From positions 1-12,216 of the forward strand of contig CAMENQ010000034.1 of NCBI GenBank assembly GCA_945928585.1: a stretch of 12,216 nt of DNA, read 5' to 3'. The notes below the pieces were generated by a model. The model worked only from the letters and a program-made list of their open reading frames with translations. It was not told where the DNA came from and did not search any database. The DNA is from an uncultured Roseburia sp. (lineage in GTDB: Bacteria > Bacillota > Clostridia > Lachnospirales > Lachnospiraceae). This document shows, one piece after another, positions 1-7,172 of this stretch (the first letter of the stretch is position 1; each line of letters opens with the position of its first letter). Position numbers and translations under genes: made by a program.

Positions 1-112
1 TATTGATGGTGTAGATACAAATATAGATTTCCAGTTTGAAATAATTGGAAATGAAAAATTTAGAAGTGGTGATATAAACACTCATTTTATTCATGATGAG
101 TACGGTCTGTAA
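1..112 (+). CDS. accC: Biotin carboxylase, C-terminal end (partial)
   Basis: Reading from base 2, an open frame runs to a TAA at 110-112 and encodes the last 36 residues of a protein. The peptide contains TNIDFQFEII and ends RSGDINTHFIHDEYGL. This resembles the extreme C-terminus of biotin carboxylase (AccC), where a TNIDFQ segment is followed by a phenylalanine-containing stretch and a closing helix with THFI. AccC is the ATP-dependent subunit of acetyl-CoA carboxylase that carboxylates the biotin on AccB. The stop lies 20 nt before the start of the fused carboxyltransferase gene, as expected for one acetyl-CoA carboxylase operon. The rest of the gene is outside the window. The call rests on a short tail plus context, so it is good but not certain. 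Confidence 0.8.
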   Translation, partial: IDGVDTNIDFQFEIIGNEKFRSGDINTHFIHDEYGL

Positions 113-132
113 TTGCAGGCGGAAAGGTATAG

Positions 133-1932
133 TTGGTTGAAAATATGTTGAATTTTAAGAAACAGACATACATTTCCATAGCCAGAAGCGAGGAAATAAA
201 CGAACAGAAGGCAGCAGAGGAAAAGGAATCCAGACAGATAAACAGAAAGGTGGGCAGTGGAGCTGTTATTCACAGTGCAAACACAGCACCGTCTGTTCCT
301 GAAGGATTGTATATAAAATGTGGTAACTGTGGAGATGCAGTGCTTTCTGAAGATGTGGAGAATGCTAATCATACATGTCCAAAGTGCGGTTATAACTTCC
401 GAATAGGAGCATATCAGAGACTTGATATGGTTCTGGATGAAGGAAGCTTTGAGGAATGGAATAAAGAGCTTGTTACAGATAACCCGTTAAAGTTTAAGGG
501 TTACGATGAAAAGCTTACAGTACTTAAAGGAAATACAGGATTAAGCGAGGCTGTCATTACAGGAAAGGGAGCTATTCATGGTATGGAGCTTGCCATAGGA
601 GTATGTGATTCAAGATTTCTTATGGGAAGCATGGGTGAAGTAGTAGGTGAGCGTATAACACGTATGGTGGAAAAAGCCACAGAGGAAAAGCTTCCTGTAG
701 TTATATTTGCATGCTCAGGTGGAGCAAGAATGCAGGAGGGTATAGTTTCTCTTATGCAGATGGCAAAGACATCACAGGCACTTAAGCGTCATGCACAGGC
801 AGGACAGCTTTATGTATCGGTACTTACAGATCCTACTACAGGTGGTGTAACAGCCAGCTTTGCCATGCTTGGAGATATTATACTGGCAGAGCCGGGGGCA
901 CTTATAGGCTTTGCAGGACCTAGAGTAATCGAACAGACCATAGGACAGAAGCTTCCTGAGGGATTTCAGCGTTCAGAGTTTCTTTTGGAAAAGGGACTTA
1001 TAGACGGTATCGTAAAGAGAAGCGAATTAAGACATGTCCTTGGTGAAATTATTCGTATGCACACCGTAAAGACTGATAAAATAAATACATACGACCATTA
1101 TATAAAGAAAAACGCACCGATTGCATCTATTCCGCTTAAGGATAGCAATGCAATGAAGGCATGGGACAGGGTACAGGTTTCAAGAAGTGCTACAAGACCT
1201 ACGGCTATGGACTATATTTCCATTATATTCAAGGATTTTATAGAGCTTCATGGAGACAGGGCATTTAGAGATGACGGAGCTATTATAGGCGGTATAGCCA
1301 CGGTAGGCGGTAAGCCGGTAACTGTTATTGCACAGCAGAAGGGCAAAAATACAAAAGAAAATATATTAAGAAACTTTGGAATGCCTTATCCTGAAGGTTA
1401 CAGAAAGGCACTGCGACTTATGAAGCAGGCTGAGCAGTTTAACAGACCTATAGTATGTATCGTGGATACTCCGGGTGCATTCTGTGGTATAGAGGCTGAG
1501 GAAAGGGGTCAGGGCGAAGCTATTGCAAGAAATCTTTACGAAATGTCTGCTTTAAAGGTACCTATTGTAACTATTGTCATAGGTGAAGGCGGCAGCGGCG
1601 GAGCACTAGCCATGGCAGTGTCAAATGAAGTATGGATGCTTGAAAATGCCACATATTCCATTTTAAGTCCTGAAGGCTTTGCTTCTATTTTGTGGAAGGA
1701 TGCCAAGAGGGCAAATGAAGCAGCAGAGGTTATGAAGATAACTTCTAAAGATTTACTTGCACTTAAAGTAATAGAAAAGGTTATACCTGAAACTGTTCCG
1801 GCCGGAGAGCAGAATATATATGACATTTCCGGATATATGAAGAATTATATTAAGGAGTTTTTGTCAAAGTACAAAAATAAGAGTCCTGAGGAAATTGTTA
1901 ATGAAAGATATGACAGATTCAGAAGCTTTTAG
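133..1932 (+). CDS. accDA: Acetyl-CoA carboxylase carboxyltransferase, fused beta-alpha (AccD-AccA)
   Basis: This 599-residue protein joins both carboxyltransferase subunits, which move CO2 from carboxybiotin to acetyl-CoA to give malonyl-CoA for fatty acid synthesis. Residues about 58-300 are AccD: a zinc ribbon with C63, C66, C82 and C85 (CxxC-x15-CxxC), then the crotonase-like core with SGGARMQEG (195-203). Residues about 341-599 are AccA: GDRAFRDD, the [16 protein letters not shown] block, [16 protein letters not shown] (445-460), [10 protein letters not shown] (484-493) and [10 protein letters not shown]. The linker (about 301-340) replaces most of the N-terminal helical region of stand-alone AccA. 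The start is taken as TTG at 133, because GGCGGAAAGG lies 5 nt upstream; the ATG at 145 is too far from it. About 35 polar residues precede the usual AccD start. accC lies directly upstream, so the two are probably co-transcribed. No clear terminator follows; the thiC promoter begins 6 nt after the stop. Confidence 0.96.
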   Translation: MVENMLNFKKQTYISIARSEEINEQKAAEEKESRQINRKVGSGAVIHSANTAPSVPEGLYIKCGNCGDAVLSEDVENANHTCPKCGYNFRIGAYQRLDMVLDEGSFEEWNKELVTDNPLKFKGYDEKLTVLKGNTGLSEAVITGKGAIHGMELAIGVCDSRFLMGSMGEVVGERITRMVEKATEEKLPVVIFACSGGARMQEGIVSLMQMAKTSQALKRHAQAGQLYVSVLTDPTTGGVTASFAMLGDIILAEPGALIGFAGPRVIEQTIGQKLPEGFQRSEFLLEKGLIDGIVKRSELRHVLGEIIRMHTVKTDKINTYDHYIKKNAPIASIPLKDSNAMKAWDRVQVSRSATRPTAMDYISIIFKDFIELHGDRAFRDDGAIIGGIATVGGKPVTVIAQQKGKNTKENILRNFGMPYPEGYRKALRLMKQAEQFNRPIVCIVDTPGAFCGIEAEERGQGEAIARNLYEMSALKVPIVTIVIGEGGSGGALAMAVSNEVWMLENATYSILSPEGFASILWKDAKRANEAAEVMKITSKDLLALKVIEKVIPETVPAGEQNIYDISGYMKNYIKEFLSKYKNKSPEEIVNERYDRFRSF

Positions 1933-1938
1933 GCTGTC

Positions 1939-1967
1939 TTGACATAAGAAAAAAAATATATTATTAT
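1939..1967 (+). promoter_or_regulatory. Sigma-A type promoter for the thiC transcript
   Basis: A perfect -35 hexamer TTGACA (1939-1944) is followed by a 17-bp spacer and the -10 hexamer TATTAT (1962-1967, five of six consensus). A start near 1973-1976 would place the TPP aptamer about 20 nt into the transcript. The promoter begins only 6 nt after the accDA stop codon. Confidence 0.8.
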
Positions 1968-1992
1968 AAGAGCGTTAATTTGAAAAATAAAA

Positions 1993-2076
1993 TATATGCA
2001 GGGGTACTGTTTTACAGTTGAGAGATACCCTTAGAACCTGTTTAGTTAATACTAGCGTAGGGAGCAAACTGATATA
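1993..2076 (+). promoter_or_regulatory. TPP (THI-box) riboswitch aptamer
   Basis: The conserved THI-box elements appear in order: GGGGTA (2001-2006) pairing with TACCC (2026-2030); a short ACTGT/ACAGT hairpin between them; the TGAGA loop motif (2019-2023); AACCTG (2035-2040); a small hairpin TAGT/ACTA; and the hallmark AGCGTAGGGAGC (2054-2065). TATAT (1993-1997) and ATATA (2072-2076) can close the outer P1 helix. The aptamer binds thiamin pyrophosphate and lies upstream of thiC, the first committed enzyme of the pyrimidine branch. It is followed by an intrinsic terminator, so it should switch transcription off when TPP is plentiful. Confidence 0.95.
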
Positions 2077-2153
2077 ACGCAAACCATAAAATAAAGCTTA
2101 TTATAGAGTGAAGCTTTTGATATGAGACTGAAAAATCTGTAATTAAGCATAAG

Positions 2154-2188
2154 ACCTACGTGTATTTAGCTGTACCCGTAGGTTTTTT
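2154..2188 (+). terminator. Riboswitch-controlled intrinsic terminator in the thiC leader
   Basis: ACCTACG (2154-2160) pairs with CGTAGGT (2177-2183) around a 16-nt loop, followed by a T run to 2188. The 5' arm CCTACG (2155-2160) is equally complementary to CGTAGG in the aptamer (2056-2061). Pairing with the aptamer would serve as the antiterminator, and TPP binding would free the arm to form the terminator. A separate AAAGCTT/AAGCTTT hairpin (2093-2117) lies between aptamer and terminator. The mechanism is inferred from the sequences. Confidence 0.85.
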
Positions 2189-2196
2189 GCATATTA

Positions 2197-2291
2197 CTAA
2201 AGCAACAGCGTGAAATTAAGAAACTAAAAATTCGCGAATGCGAATTTATAAGTGCCAAAGGAACTAAAGTTCCTGCCTGGCGGCACTTTTT
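2197..2291 (+). repeat. Dispersed double-hairpin repeat, copy 1 (in the thiC leader)
   Basis: This is the first of three near-identical elements in the window (others at 8417 and 8529). It opens with a conserved block free of obvious pairing, starting CTAAAGCAACAGCGTGAAAT. A perfect 8-bp hairpin follows: AAATTCGC (2228-2235), loop GAAT, GCGAATTT (2240-2247). Last comes a larger hairpin with outer arms AAGTGCC (2250-2256) and GGCACTT (2282-2288), an inner stem AGGAAC/GTTCCT (2259-2274), and a T run to 2291. The last hairpin has the form of an intrinsic terminator on the + strand. This copy lies after the riboswitch terminator and 55 nt before thiC, in the transcribed leader. I do not recognise the family by name. 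Confidence 0.9.
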
Positions 2292-2345
2292 ATGAGAGGA
2301 TACATAGTCTTCACAAAATAAATTAAAAGCAAGGAGAAAATAACT

Positions 2346-3659
2346 ATGAAAGAATATTACACACAGATGGAAGCAGCAAAAAAAGGTATAATTACCCCAC
2401 AGATGAAAATAGTAGCCGAGAAGGAAAATATGGATGTAAACGACCTTATGGCACTTGTTGCAAAGGGAGAGGTAGCTATTCCTGCAAATATAAATCATAA
2501 GTCATTAAGTCCGGAGGGTATTGGTACAGGCCTTAAGACAAAAATAAATGTAAACCTTGGAATATCAGGAGACTGCAAGGATTATACAATGGAGATGGAA
2601 AAAGTAGATATGGCTATTGCATATGGTGCTGAGGCCATAATGGATTTAAGCAACTATGGAAAGACAAATACATTCAGAAAGCAACTTATAGAAAAATCAC
2701 CTGCAATGATAGGTACAGTTCCTATGTATGATGCCATAGGTTATCTTGAGAAGGATTTACTTGAGATAACTGCAGAGGATTTCCTTAAAGTAGTAAGAGC
2801 CCATGCAGAAGAGGGTGTTGACTTTATGACTATTCATGCAGGCATAAATAAGAGAGCAATAGAAAGCTTCAAGCGTGAAGGACGAAGAATGAATATCGTT
2901 TCAAGAGGAGGTTCTCTTCTTTTTGCATGGATTGAAATGACAGGAAATGAAAATCCGTTTTATGAGTATTATGATGAAGTTCTTGATATATTAAGAGAAT
3001 ATGATGTTACAATAAGCCTTGGCGATGCGCTGAGACCGGGATGTATAGATGACAGTACAGATGCAGGTCAGATTTCAGAACTGATAGAGCTTGGCAATCT
3101 TACAAAGAGAGCATGGGATAAAGATGTACAGGTAATGGTAGAGGGACCGGGACATATGGCATTAAATGAAATTGCGGCAAATATGCAGCTTCAAAAGAGA
3201 ATATGCCACAATGCACCATTTTATGTACTTGGACCATTAGTTACGGATATTGCACCGGGGTATGACCATATTACATCAGCCATAGGCGGAGCTATTGCAG
3301 CTACGGCAGGAGCAGATTTCTTATGTTACGTTACACCGGCAGAGCACTTAAGACTGCCTGATGCAGCTGATGTTAAGGAAGGTATCATCGCCAGCAAGAT
3401 AGCAGCACATGCAGCAGATATCGCAAAGGGAATAAAAGGAGCAAGAGATATTGACAATAAGATGTCGGATGCAAGACACAGGCTTGACTGGGAGGAAATG
3501 TTTAAGTATGCTTTAGATCCAGAGAAAGCCAGAAGATATTATGAAAGTACACCGGTATCAGAGAGACATACATGCTCTATGTGTGGAAAAATGTGTGCCG
3601 TAAGAACTACAAATATGATACTTGAAGGTAAAAAAGTAGAGTTTTGTACAGAAAAATAA
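2346..3659 (+). CDS. thiC: Phosphomethylpyrimidine synthase ThiC (short form)
   Basis: ThiC is a non-canonical radical-SAM enzyme that rearranges 5-aminoimidazole ribotide into hydroxymethylpyrimidine phosphate, the pyrimidine half of thiamin. The 437-residue protein is the compact form typical of clostridia and archaea, without the N-terminal extension of the E. coli type (about 630 aa). Recognisable blocks include [77 protein letters not shown] and [12 protein letters not shown]. The C-terminal cluster-binding cysteines are C410, C413 and C417. They are spaced CxxC-x3-C, one residue shorter than the CxxC-x4-C of the well-studied enzymes. ATG 2346 has AAGGAG (2331-2336) 9 nt upstream. The gene stands alone behind the TPP riboswitch. 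The 192 bases after it hold no clear terminator, only a weak AATTTT/AAAATT dyad near 3717. Confidence 0.97.
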   Translation: MKEYYTQMEAAKKGIITPQMKIVAEKENMDVNDLMALVAKGEVAIPANINHKSLSPEGIGTGLKTKINVNLGISGDCKDYTMEMEKVDMAIAYGAEAIMDLSNYGKTNTFRKQLIEKSPAMIGTVPMYDAIGYLEKDLLEITAEDFLKVVRAHAEEGVDFMTIHAGINKRAIESFKREGRRMNIVSRGGSLLFAWIEMTGNENPFYEYYDEVLDILREYDVTISLGDALRPGCIDDSTDAGQISELIELGNLTKRAWDKDVQVMVEGPGHMALNEIAANMQLQKRICHNAPFYVLGPLVTDIAPGYDHITSAIGGAIAATAGADFLCYVTPAEHLRLPDAADVKEGIIASKIAAHAADIAKGIKGARDIDNKMSDARHRLDWEEMFKYALDPEKARRYYESTPVSERHTCSMCGKMCAVRTTNMILEGKKVEFCTEK

Positions 3660-3744
3660 AAGAATTAATCTTCAAAAATCGACACAATTACACACTAAAC
3701 CTATATGAAATAAGTAATTTTTAGGTAAAATTTGGATAAAATAC

Positions 3745-3772
3745 TTTACAGATTATGTTTTTTCCTTATAAT
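3745..3772 (+). promoter_or_regulatory. Sigma-A type promoter for the two-component/hflX operon
   Basis: TTTACA (3745-3750, five of six consensus), a 16-bp spacer and a perfect TATAAT (3767-3772). Transcription would start near 3780, giving a leader of about 70 nt before the response-regulator ATG at 3852, in a very AT-rich stretch. Confidence 0.7.
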
Positions 3773-3851
3773 TAATTATGTAAGAATAAAATGAATAGTT
3801 TTTATGTATTATTTTTAAATTTCTAATAATTATTATAAGGAGAAAATAAAA

Positions 3852-4535
3852 ATGCTAGTATATGTGGTGGAGGATGACCCGGGTATCAGTGAAATTGAAT
3901 GCTATGCTTTAGAGTCAAATAATTATAATGTAAAACCTCTTTTTACCGTGAGTGAATTAAGAAAAGCGTTAAAAGACAGGATTCCTGATTTAATAGTATT
4001 GGATATTATGCTGCCTGATGATGACGGCATTGTTGTTGTGGAAAAAATAAGAAAAAACGAACTGCTGAAAAAAACTCCAATTATTCTTGTGTCGGCAAAA
4101 AGCAGTGAAATAGAAAAAGTAAAGGGCTTTGATGCCGGAGCAGATGATTATCTTACAAAGCCTTTCGGGGTTATGGAATTTAGTTCAAGAGTTAAAGCCC
4201 TGATAAGGAGAGCAGGTATAGCAGATGGTAGTGAAGAAGAAAAGAAACACTGTCTGACAACAGGAAATATATCTATTGACGAACAGAAAAGAGAAGTATA
4301 TTGCAATAAAGAGTTGGTAGTTCTTACATATAAAGAATATGAATTATTGAGATATCTCATTATAAACAGGGGAATTGTTTTATCAAGGGACAAGATTATG
4401 GAAAACGTTTGGGGATTTGATTTTCAAGGGGAATCAAGAACAGTAGATATGCACATAAAAACCCTTCGTGCAAAGCTTGGGAAGGAAAAAGACATAATAA
4501 AAACAGTCAGAAATGTAGGATATAAAATAATATAA
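3852..4535 (+). CDS. OmpR/PhoB-family response regulator
   Basis: A 227-residue DNA-binding response regulator. Residues 1-120 form a receiver domain with the acidic pocket E7/D8/D9, the phospho-acceptor D51 in VLDIMLP, the switch serine S81 in LVSAK, and K103-P104 in DYLTKPFG. Residues about 132-227 form a winged-helix transcription-activation domain with LTYKEYELLRYLI, the recognition helix around SRTVDMHIKTLRAKLG, and the C-terminal hairpin VRNVGYKII. All catalytic residues are present, so it should be phosphorylated. ATG 3852 has AAGGAG (3837-3842) 9 nt upstream. A histidine kinase gene follows after 27 nt and is its likely partner. The regulon and signal cannot be told from sequence; KdpE, PhoP and VanR share this layout, so I give no gene symbol. 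Confidence 0.95.
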   Translation: MLVYVVEDDPGISEIECYALESNNYNVKPLFTVSELRKALKDRIPDLIVLDIMLPDDDGIVVVEKIRKNELLKKTPIILVSAKSSEIEKVKGFDAGADDYLTKPFGVMEFSSRVKALIRRAGIADGSEEEKKHCLTTGNISIDEQKREVYCNKELVVLTYKEYELLRYLIINRGIVLSRDKIMENVWGFDFQGESRTVDMHIKTLRAKLGKEKDIIKTVRNVGYKII

Positions 4536-4562
4536 GCGTCAAATATGAAAGGGAATATAGAC

Positions 4563-5225
4563 ATGGATAATAAGGAAATAATAAAAATGTCTGCCCATGA
4601 AATGAATACACCAATTGCAGTTATTCATGGGTATGCAGATTTGATTGGCTGTGGAATAATAAAGGGTGACGGCGCCAGAAATATGGCGGTAAAAATTAAA
4701 AATGAAGCTAAGAGACTTTCAAGATTGGTAGAAGAAATGTCTGTGTACACAGGAATAATGGAAGGTTCTATTTATAGTGAAAAAGTACAGATTGATATAA
4801 AGAGTACATTAAATCAGATTGTTGAAAAAATAAAGGAAGATACAAAATACAATTTTTTTATTCAGATTGCAGGCGAGGGAAGCGTATATGCAAATAAGGA
4901 ATTGTTTAAAATACTTATGAAACATATAATTGAAAATGCTATTATATATAATGAAAATGAGGAGCGGAAAATACTGTGCAACATAACCTTTGAGGGAGAT
5001 AAGCTGACAATTACCATAGATGACAATGGTGTTGGCATAAGGGAGGATGAGAGAGAATCAGTGTTTGAATGCTTTTACAGGGAGGATAAAGAACATTCCA
5101 GAAAGCTTGGGGGAAATGGAATGGGACTGGCTGTATGTAAGTCAATAGCAAATGCAGAGAATATGAATATATTTATTTCTGACAGCAGTTTGGGAGGTAC
5201 ACGAATTACTGTGGAGAAGATATAA
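4563..5225 (+). CDS. Small cytoplasmic sensor histidine kinase
   Basis: A 220-residue histidine kinase reduced to its catalytic core. The dimerisation/phosphotransfer helix carries the H-box SAHEMNTPIAVIHGY, with phospho-acceptor H12. The ATPase domain shows the N box IIENA (N125), the G1 box DDNGVG (153-158), an F-like segment VFECFYRE and the G2 box GGNGMGLA (183-190). I see no transmembrane segment, signal peptide, HAMP or PAS domain: the protein begins directly before the H-box. HEMNTP departs from the usual HELRTP. I chose ATG 4563 because AAAGGG (4548-4553) lies 9 nt upstream. An in-frame ATG at 4545 would add six residues but has no ribosome binding site. It follows the response regulator by 27 nt and precedes hflX by 15 nt, so it is probably co-transcribed with both. 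Confidence 0.92.
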   Translation: MDNKEIIKMSAHEMNTPIAVIHGYADLIGCGIIKGDGARNMAVKIKNEAKRLSRLVEEMSVYTGIMEGSIYSEKVQIDIKSTLNQIVEKIKEDTKYNFFIQIAGEGSVYANKELFKILMKHIIENAIIYNENEERKILCNITFEGDKLTITIDDNGVGIREDERESVFECFYREDKEHSRKLGGNGMGLAVCKSIANAENMNIFISDSSLGGTRITVEKI

Positions 5226-5240
5226 TTGAGAGGTAAATAA

Positions 5241-6500
5241 ATGTACGATATAAATGAGGAGCAGGAAAGAGTTATTCTGGTGGCAGTAAGCGACGGAAGG
5301 GATGACAACACTGAAGAATCTGTTGATGAACTGGAAGAGCTTGTGGCTACGGCAGGAGCAGTTACTGTGGGAAAACTTATCCAAAACAGGGAAAAGATTC
5401 ATCCCGGAACATATATTGGAAAAGGAAAAATAGATGAACTGAAGGATTATATAAGAACTCTTGAGGCTACAGGCATAGTGTGTGATGACGAATTGTCTCC
5501 GGCACAGCTTAAGAATCTGGAGGAAGCACTGGAAATTAAGGTGATGGACAGGACTCTTATAATTCTTGATATATTTGCAGGAAGAGCACTTACAAGAGAA
5601 GGAAAGATACAGGTTGAACTGGCACAGCTAAAGTACCGTTCGGCAAGACTTGTAGGACTTAGAAGCTCTCTTTCAAGGCTTGGAGGAGGCATAGGAACAA
5701 GAGGCCCCGGTGAAAAAAAGCTTGAAATGGATAGGAGACTTATAAGTGACCGGATAGCAAAACTTAGAAGTGATGTGGAGGAGCTCGTAACTCACAGAGA
5801 GCTTGCCAGGGAAAAAAGAAGTGTTAATCCTATTCCAGTTATAGCCATAGTGGGCTATACTAATGCAGGAAAATCCACACTTTTGAACACCTTTACAAAC
5901 GCTAAGGTATTAGAGGAGGATAAGCTTTTTGCCACCCTTGATCCGACTACAAGAAATTATAAGCTTCCAAATGGTCAGGAGGTGCTTCTTACGGATACAG
6001 TAGGGTTTATAAGAAAACTTCCCCATCACCTTATAGACGCCTTCCGTTCTACACTGGAGGAGGCTAAATATGCTGATATCATACTTCACGTGGTAGACAG
6101 CTCAAATCCATCATATGAATCACATATGGAGATAGTGTATGATACCCTGAAACAGCTTGGAGTGGAGGATAAAAAGATAGTTACATTCTTTAATAAGCAG
6201 GACAGACTTGAAGATGGAGGCAGCTATTTATTTAAGGACGAAAAGGCAGATTATACTGCAGCAGGCTCCATAAAAACAGGAGATGGGGTAGAAGATCTTT
6301 TGAATATTATTGAAAAAATACTTAGTGAGAGAAGTGTGTTTATTGATATAATTCTCCCATACAGTGAGGCAGGAAAAATACAGATTATAAGGCAGTATGG
6401 ACAGCTTTTAAGCGAAGAATATGTGGAGAATGGTGTTCATGTAAAGGGAAATATTCCTAAGGAGTTTGAGAGCAGATTTGTATCAGTGCAGATATCCTGA
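5241..6500 (+). CDS. hflX: Ribosome-associated GTPase HflX
   Basis: A 419-residue Obg/HflX-class GTPase. HflX binds the large ribosomal subunit and, in studied bacteria, splits stalled or heat-damaged ribosomes. Residues 1-190 form the N-terminal HflX domain with the GTYIGKGKIDEL motif (56-67) and the glycine-rich GGGIGTRGPGEKKLE stretch (148-162; most homologues have GPGET/Q). The G domain shows G1 GYTNAGKST (205-213), the switch I threonines in LDPTTR, G3 DTVGF (252-256), G4 NKQD (318-321) and a G5-like SIKTGDG. The C-terminal beta domain ends FVSVQIS. GAGAGG (5228-5233) lies 7 nt before ATG 5241. Lying 15 nt after the kinase gene, it is likely in the same operon. Its last codons and stop lie inside a 49-bp imperfect duplication. 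Confidence 0.97.
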   Translation: MYDINEEQERVILVAVSDGRDDNTEESVDELEELVATAGAVTVGKLIQNREKIHPGTYIGKGKIDELKDYIRTLEATGIVCDDELSPAQLKNLEEALEIKVMDRTLIILDIFAGRALTREGKIQVELAQLKYRSARLVGLRSSLSRLGGGIGTRGPGEKKLEMDRRLISDRIAKLRSDVEELVTHRELAREKRSVNPIPVIAIVGYTNAGKSTLLNTFTNAKVLEEDKLFATLDPTTRNYKLPNGQEVLLTDTVGFIRKLPHHLIDAFRSTLEEAKYADIILHVVDSSNPSYESHMEIVYDTLKQLGVEDKKIVTFFNKQDRLEDGGSYLFKDEKADYTAAGSIKTGDGVEDLLNIIEKILSERSVFIDIILPYSEAGKIQIIRQYGQLLSEEYVENGVHVKGNIPKEFESRFVSVQIS

Positions 6501-6576
6501 CACCATGATATCAATATAAGAGCAGAATGTTTCAATACAGATATCCTGAACCTTTGATACCAATATCATTACAGAA
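6479..6576 (+). repeat. 49-bp imperfect tandem duplication at the hflX 3' end
   Basis: Bases 6479-6527 and 6528-6576 align end to end without gaps, 37 of 49 identical by hand count, including the shared dodecamer CAGATATCCTGA and a shared terminal CAGAA. The first copy holds the last HflX codons and its TGA stop. The second is non-coding spacer, except that it lies in the same frame as the following dihydrofolate reductase gene. It looks like an old local duplication of the hflX end. Confidence 0.75.
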
Positions 6577-6592
6577 AAGCGAGGAAGATGAA

Positions 6593-7087
6593 ATGAACTT
6601 AGTAGTAGCGGCAGATAAAAACTGGGCGATTGGAAATAAGGGACAGCTTCTTGTATGTATCCCTGAAGATATGAATAATTTCAGAAGACTTACAGAAGGA
6701 CATACAGTTATATATGGAAGAAAGACATTGGCTACTTTTCCAAACGGAAAACCTTTAAAAAACAGGGAAAATATTGTCCTTTCAGGAAAGAATATTAAGC
6801 CTTCAGATGGTGTGAAGGTGGCAGGAAGTATAGAAGAGGTTCTTGAACTTGCAAAGGAATACAGGGACGAGGATCTTTTTGTTATAGGTGGTGCAAGTGT
6901 ATATGAACAGCTTTTGCCGTATGTGGATACTGCTTATGTTACTTATATAGATTATGCTTATGATGCTGACGTATATTTTCCTAATCTGGATAAATCAGAT
7001 GAGTGGGTAATGACAGAGACAAGCGAGGAGCAGACATATTTTGATGTTGAGTATTATTTCAGAAAGTATGAGAGAAAGAAGTGCTGA
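6593..7087 (+). CDS. folA: Dihydrofolate reductase
   Basis: Reduces dihydrofolate to tetrahydrofolate with NADPH. The 164-residue length fits the bacterial chromosomal family. The N-terminus MNLVVAADKNWAIGNKGQLL carries the family's AxDxxxAIGxxGxLL pattern. PEDMNNF supplies the catalytic acid (D26, equivalent to E. coli D27), YGRKTLATFP is the NADPH/substrate loop, and FVIGGASVYEQLLP is the glycine-pair NADPH-binding motif. The tryptophan usually found five residues before the catalytic acid is replaced by V21. I place the start at ATG 6593: GAGGAAG lies 6 nt upstream and this gives the canonical N-terminus. An in-frame ATG at 6527 would add 22 residues encoded by the duplicated spacer, unlike the family. 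The gene lies 92 nt after hflX with no terminator or good promoter between. No thymidylate synthase gene is adjacent. Confidence 0.96.
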   Translation: MNLVVAADKNWAIGNKGQLLVCIPEDMNNFRRLTEGHTVIYGRKTLATFPNGKPLKNRENIVLSGKNIKPSDGVKVAGSIEEVLELAKEYRDEDLFVIGGASVYEQLLPYVDTAYVTYIDYAYDADVYFPNLDKSDEWVMTETSEEQTYFDVEYYFRKYERKKC

Positions 7088-7143
7088 TTTACCTGTTATG
7101 AAAAATCCGGCCAATGCTCTTTCAATTTTTTACCTCCAAAGTA

Positions 7144-7172
7144 TTGACATATGTTTTGATTAAAATTAAAAT
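7144..7172 (+). promoter_or_regulatory. Sigma-A type promoter for ilvE
   Basis: A perfect TTGACA (7144-7149), a 17-bp spacer and TAAAAT (7167-7172, five of six consensus). Transcription would start near 7179, leaving a leader of about 97 nt before ilvE. Confidence 0.8.

Noticed and set aside
2166..2498. A 110-aa minus-strand frame across the thiC leader and start
   Set aside because: It runs through the terminator, the repeat and the coding region of thiC; its composition is that of an antisense shadow and it lacks a ribosome site.
6527..6592. Upstream ATG extension of dihydrofolate reductase by 22 residues
   Set aside because: No ribosome binding site precedes it, the added residues come from the duplicated hflX spacer, and the internal ATG gives the canonical family N-terminus with a good site.
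7088..7143. Possible folA terminator (AAAAAT...ATTTTTT)
   Set aside because: Only an A/T-only pairing with a long loop and no GC stem; not convincing as an intrinsic terminator.
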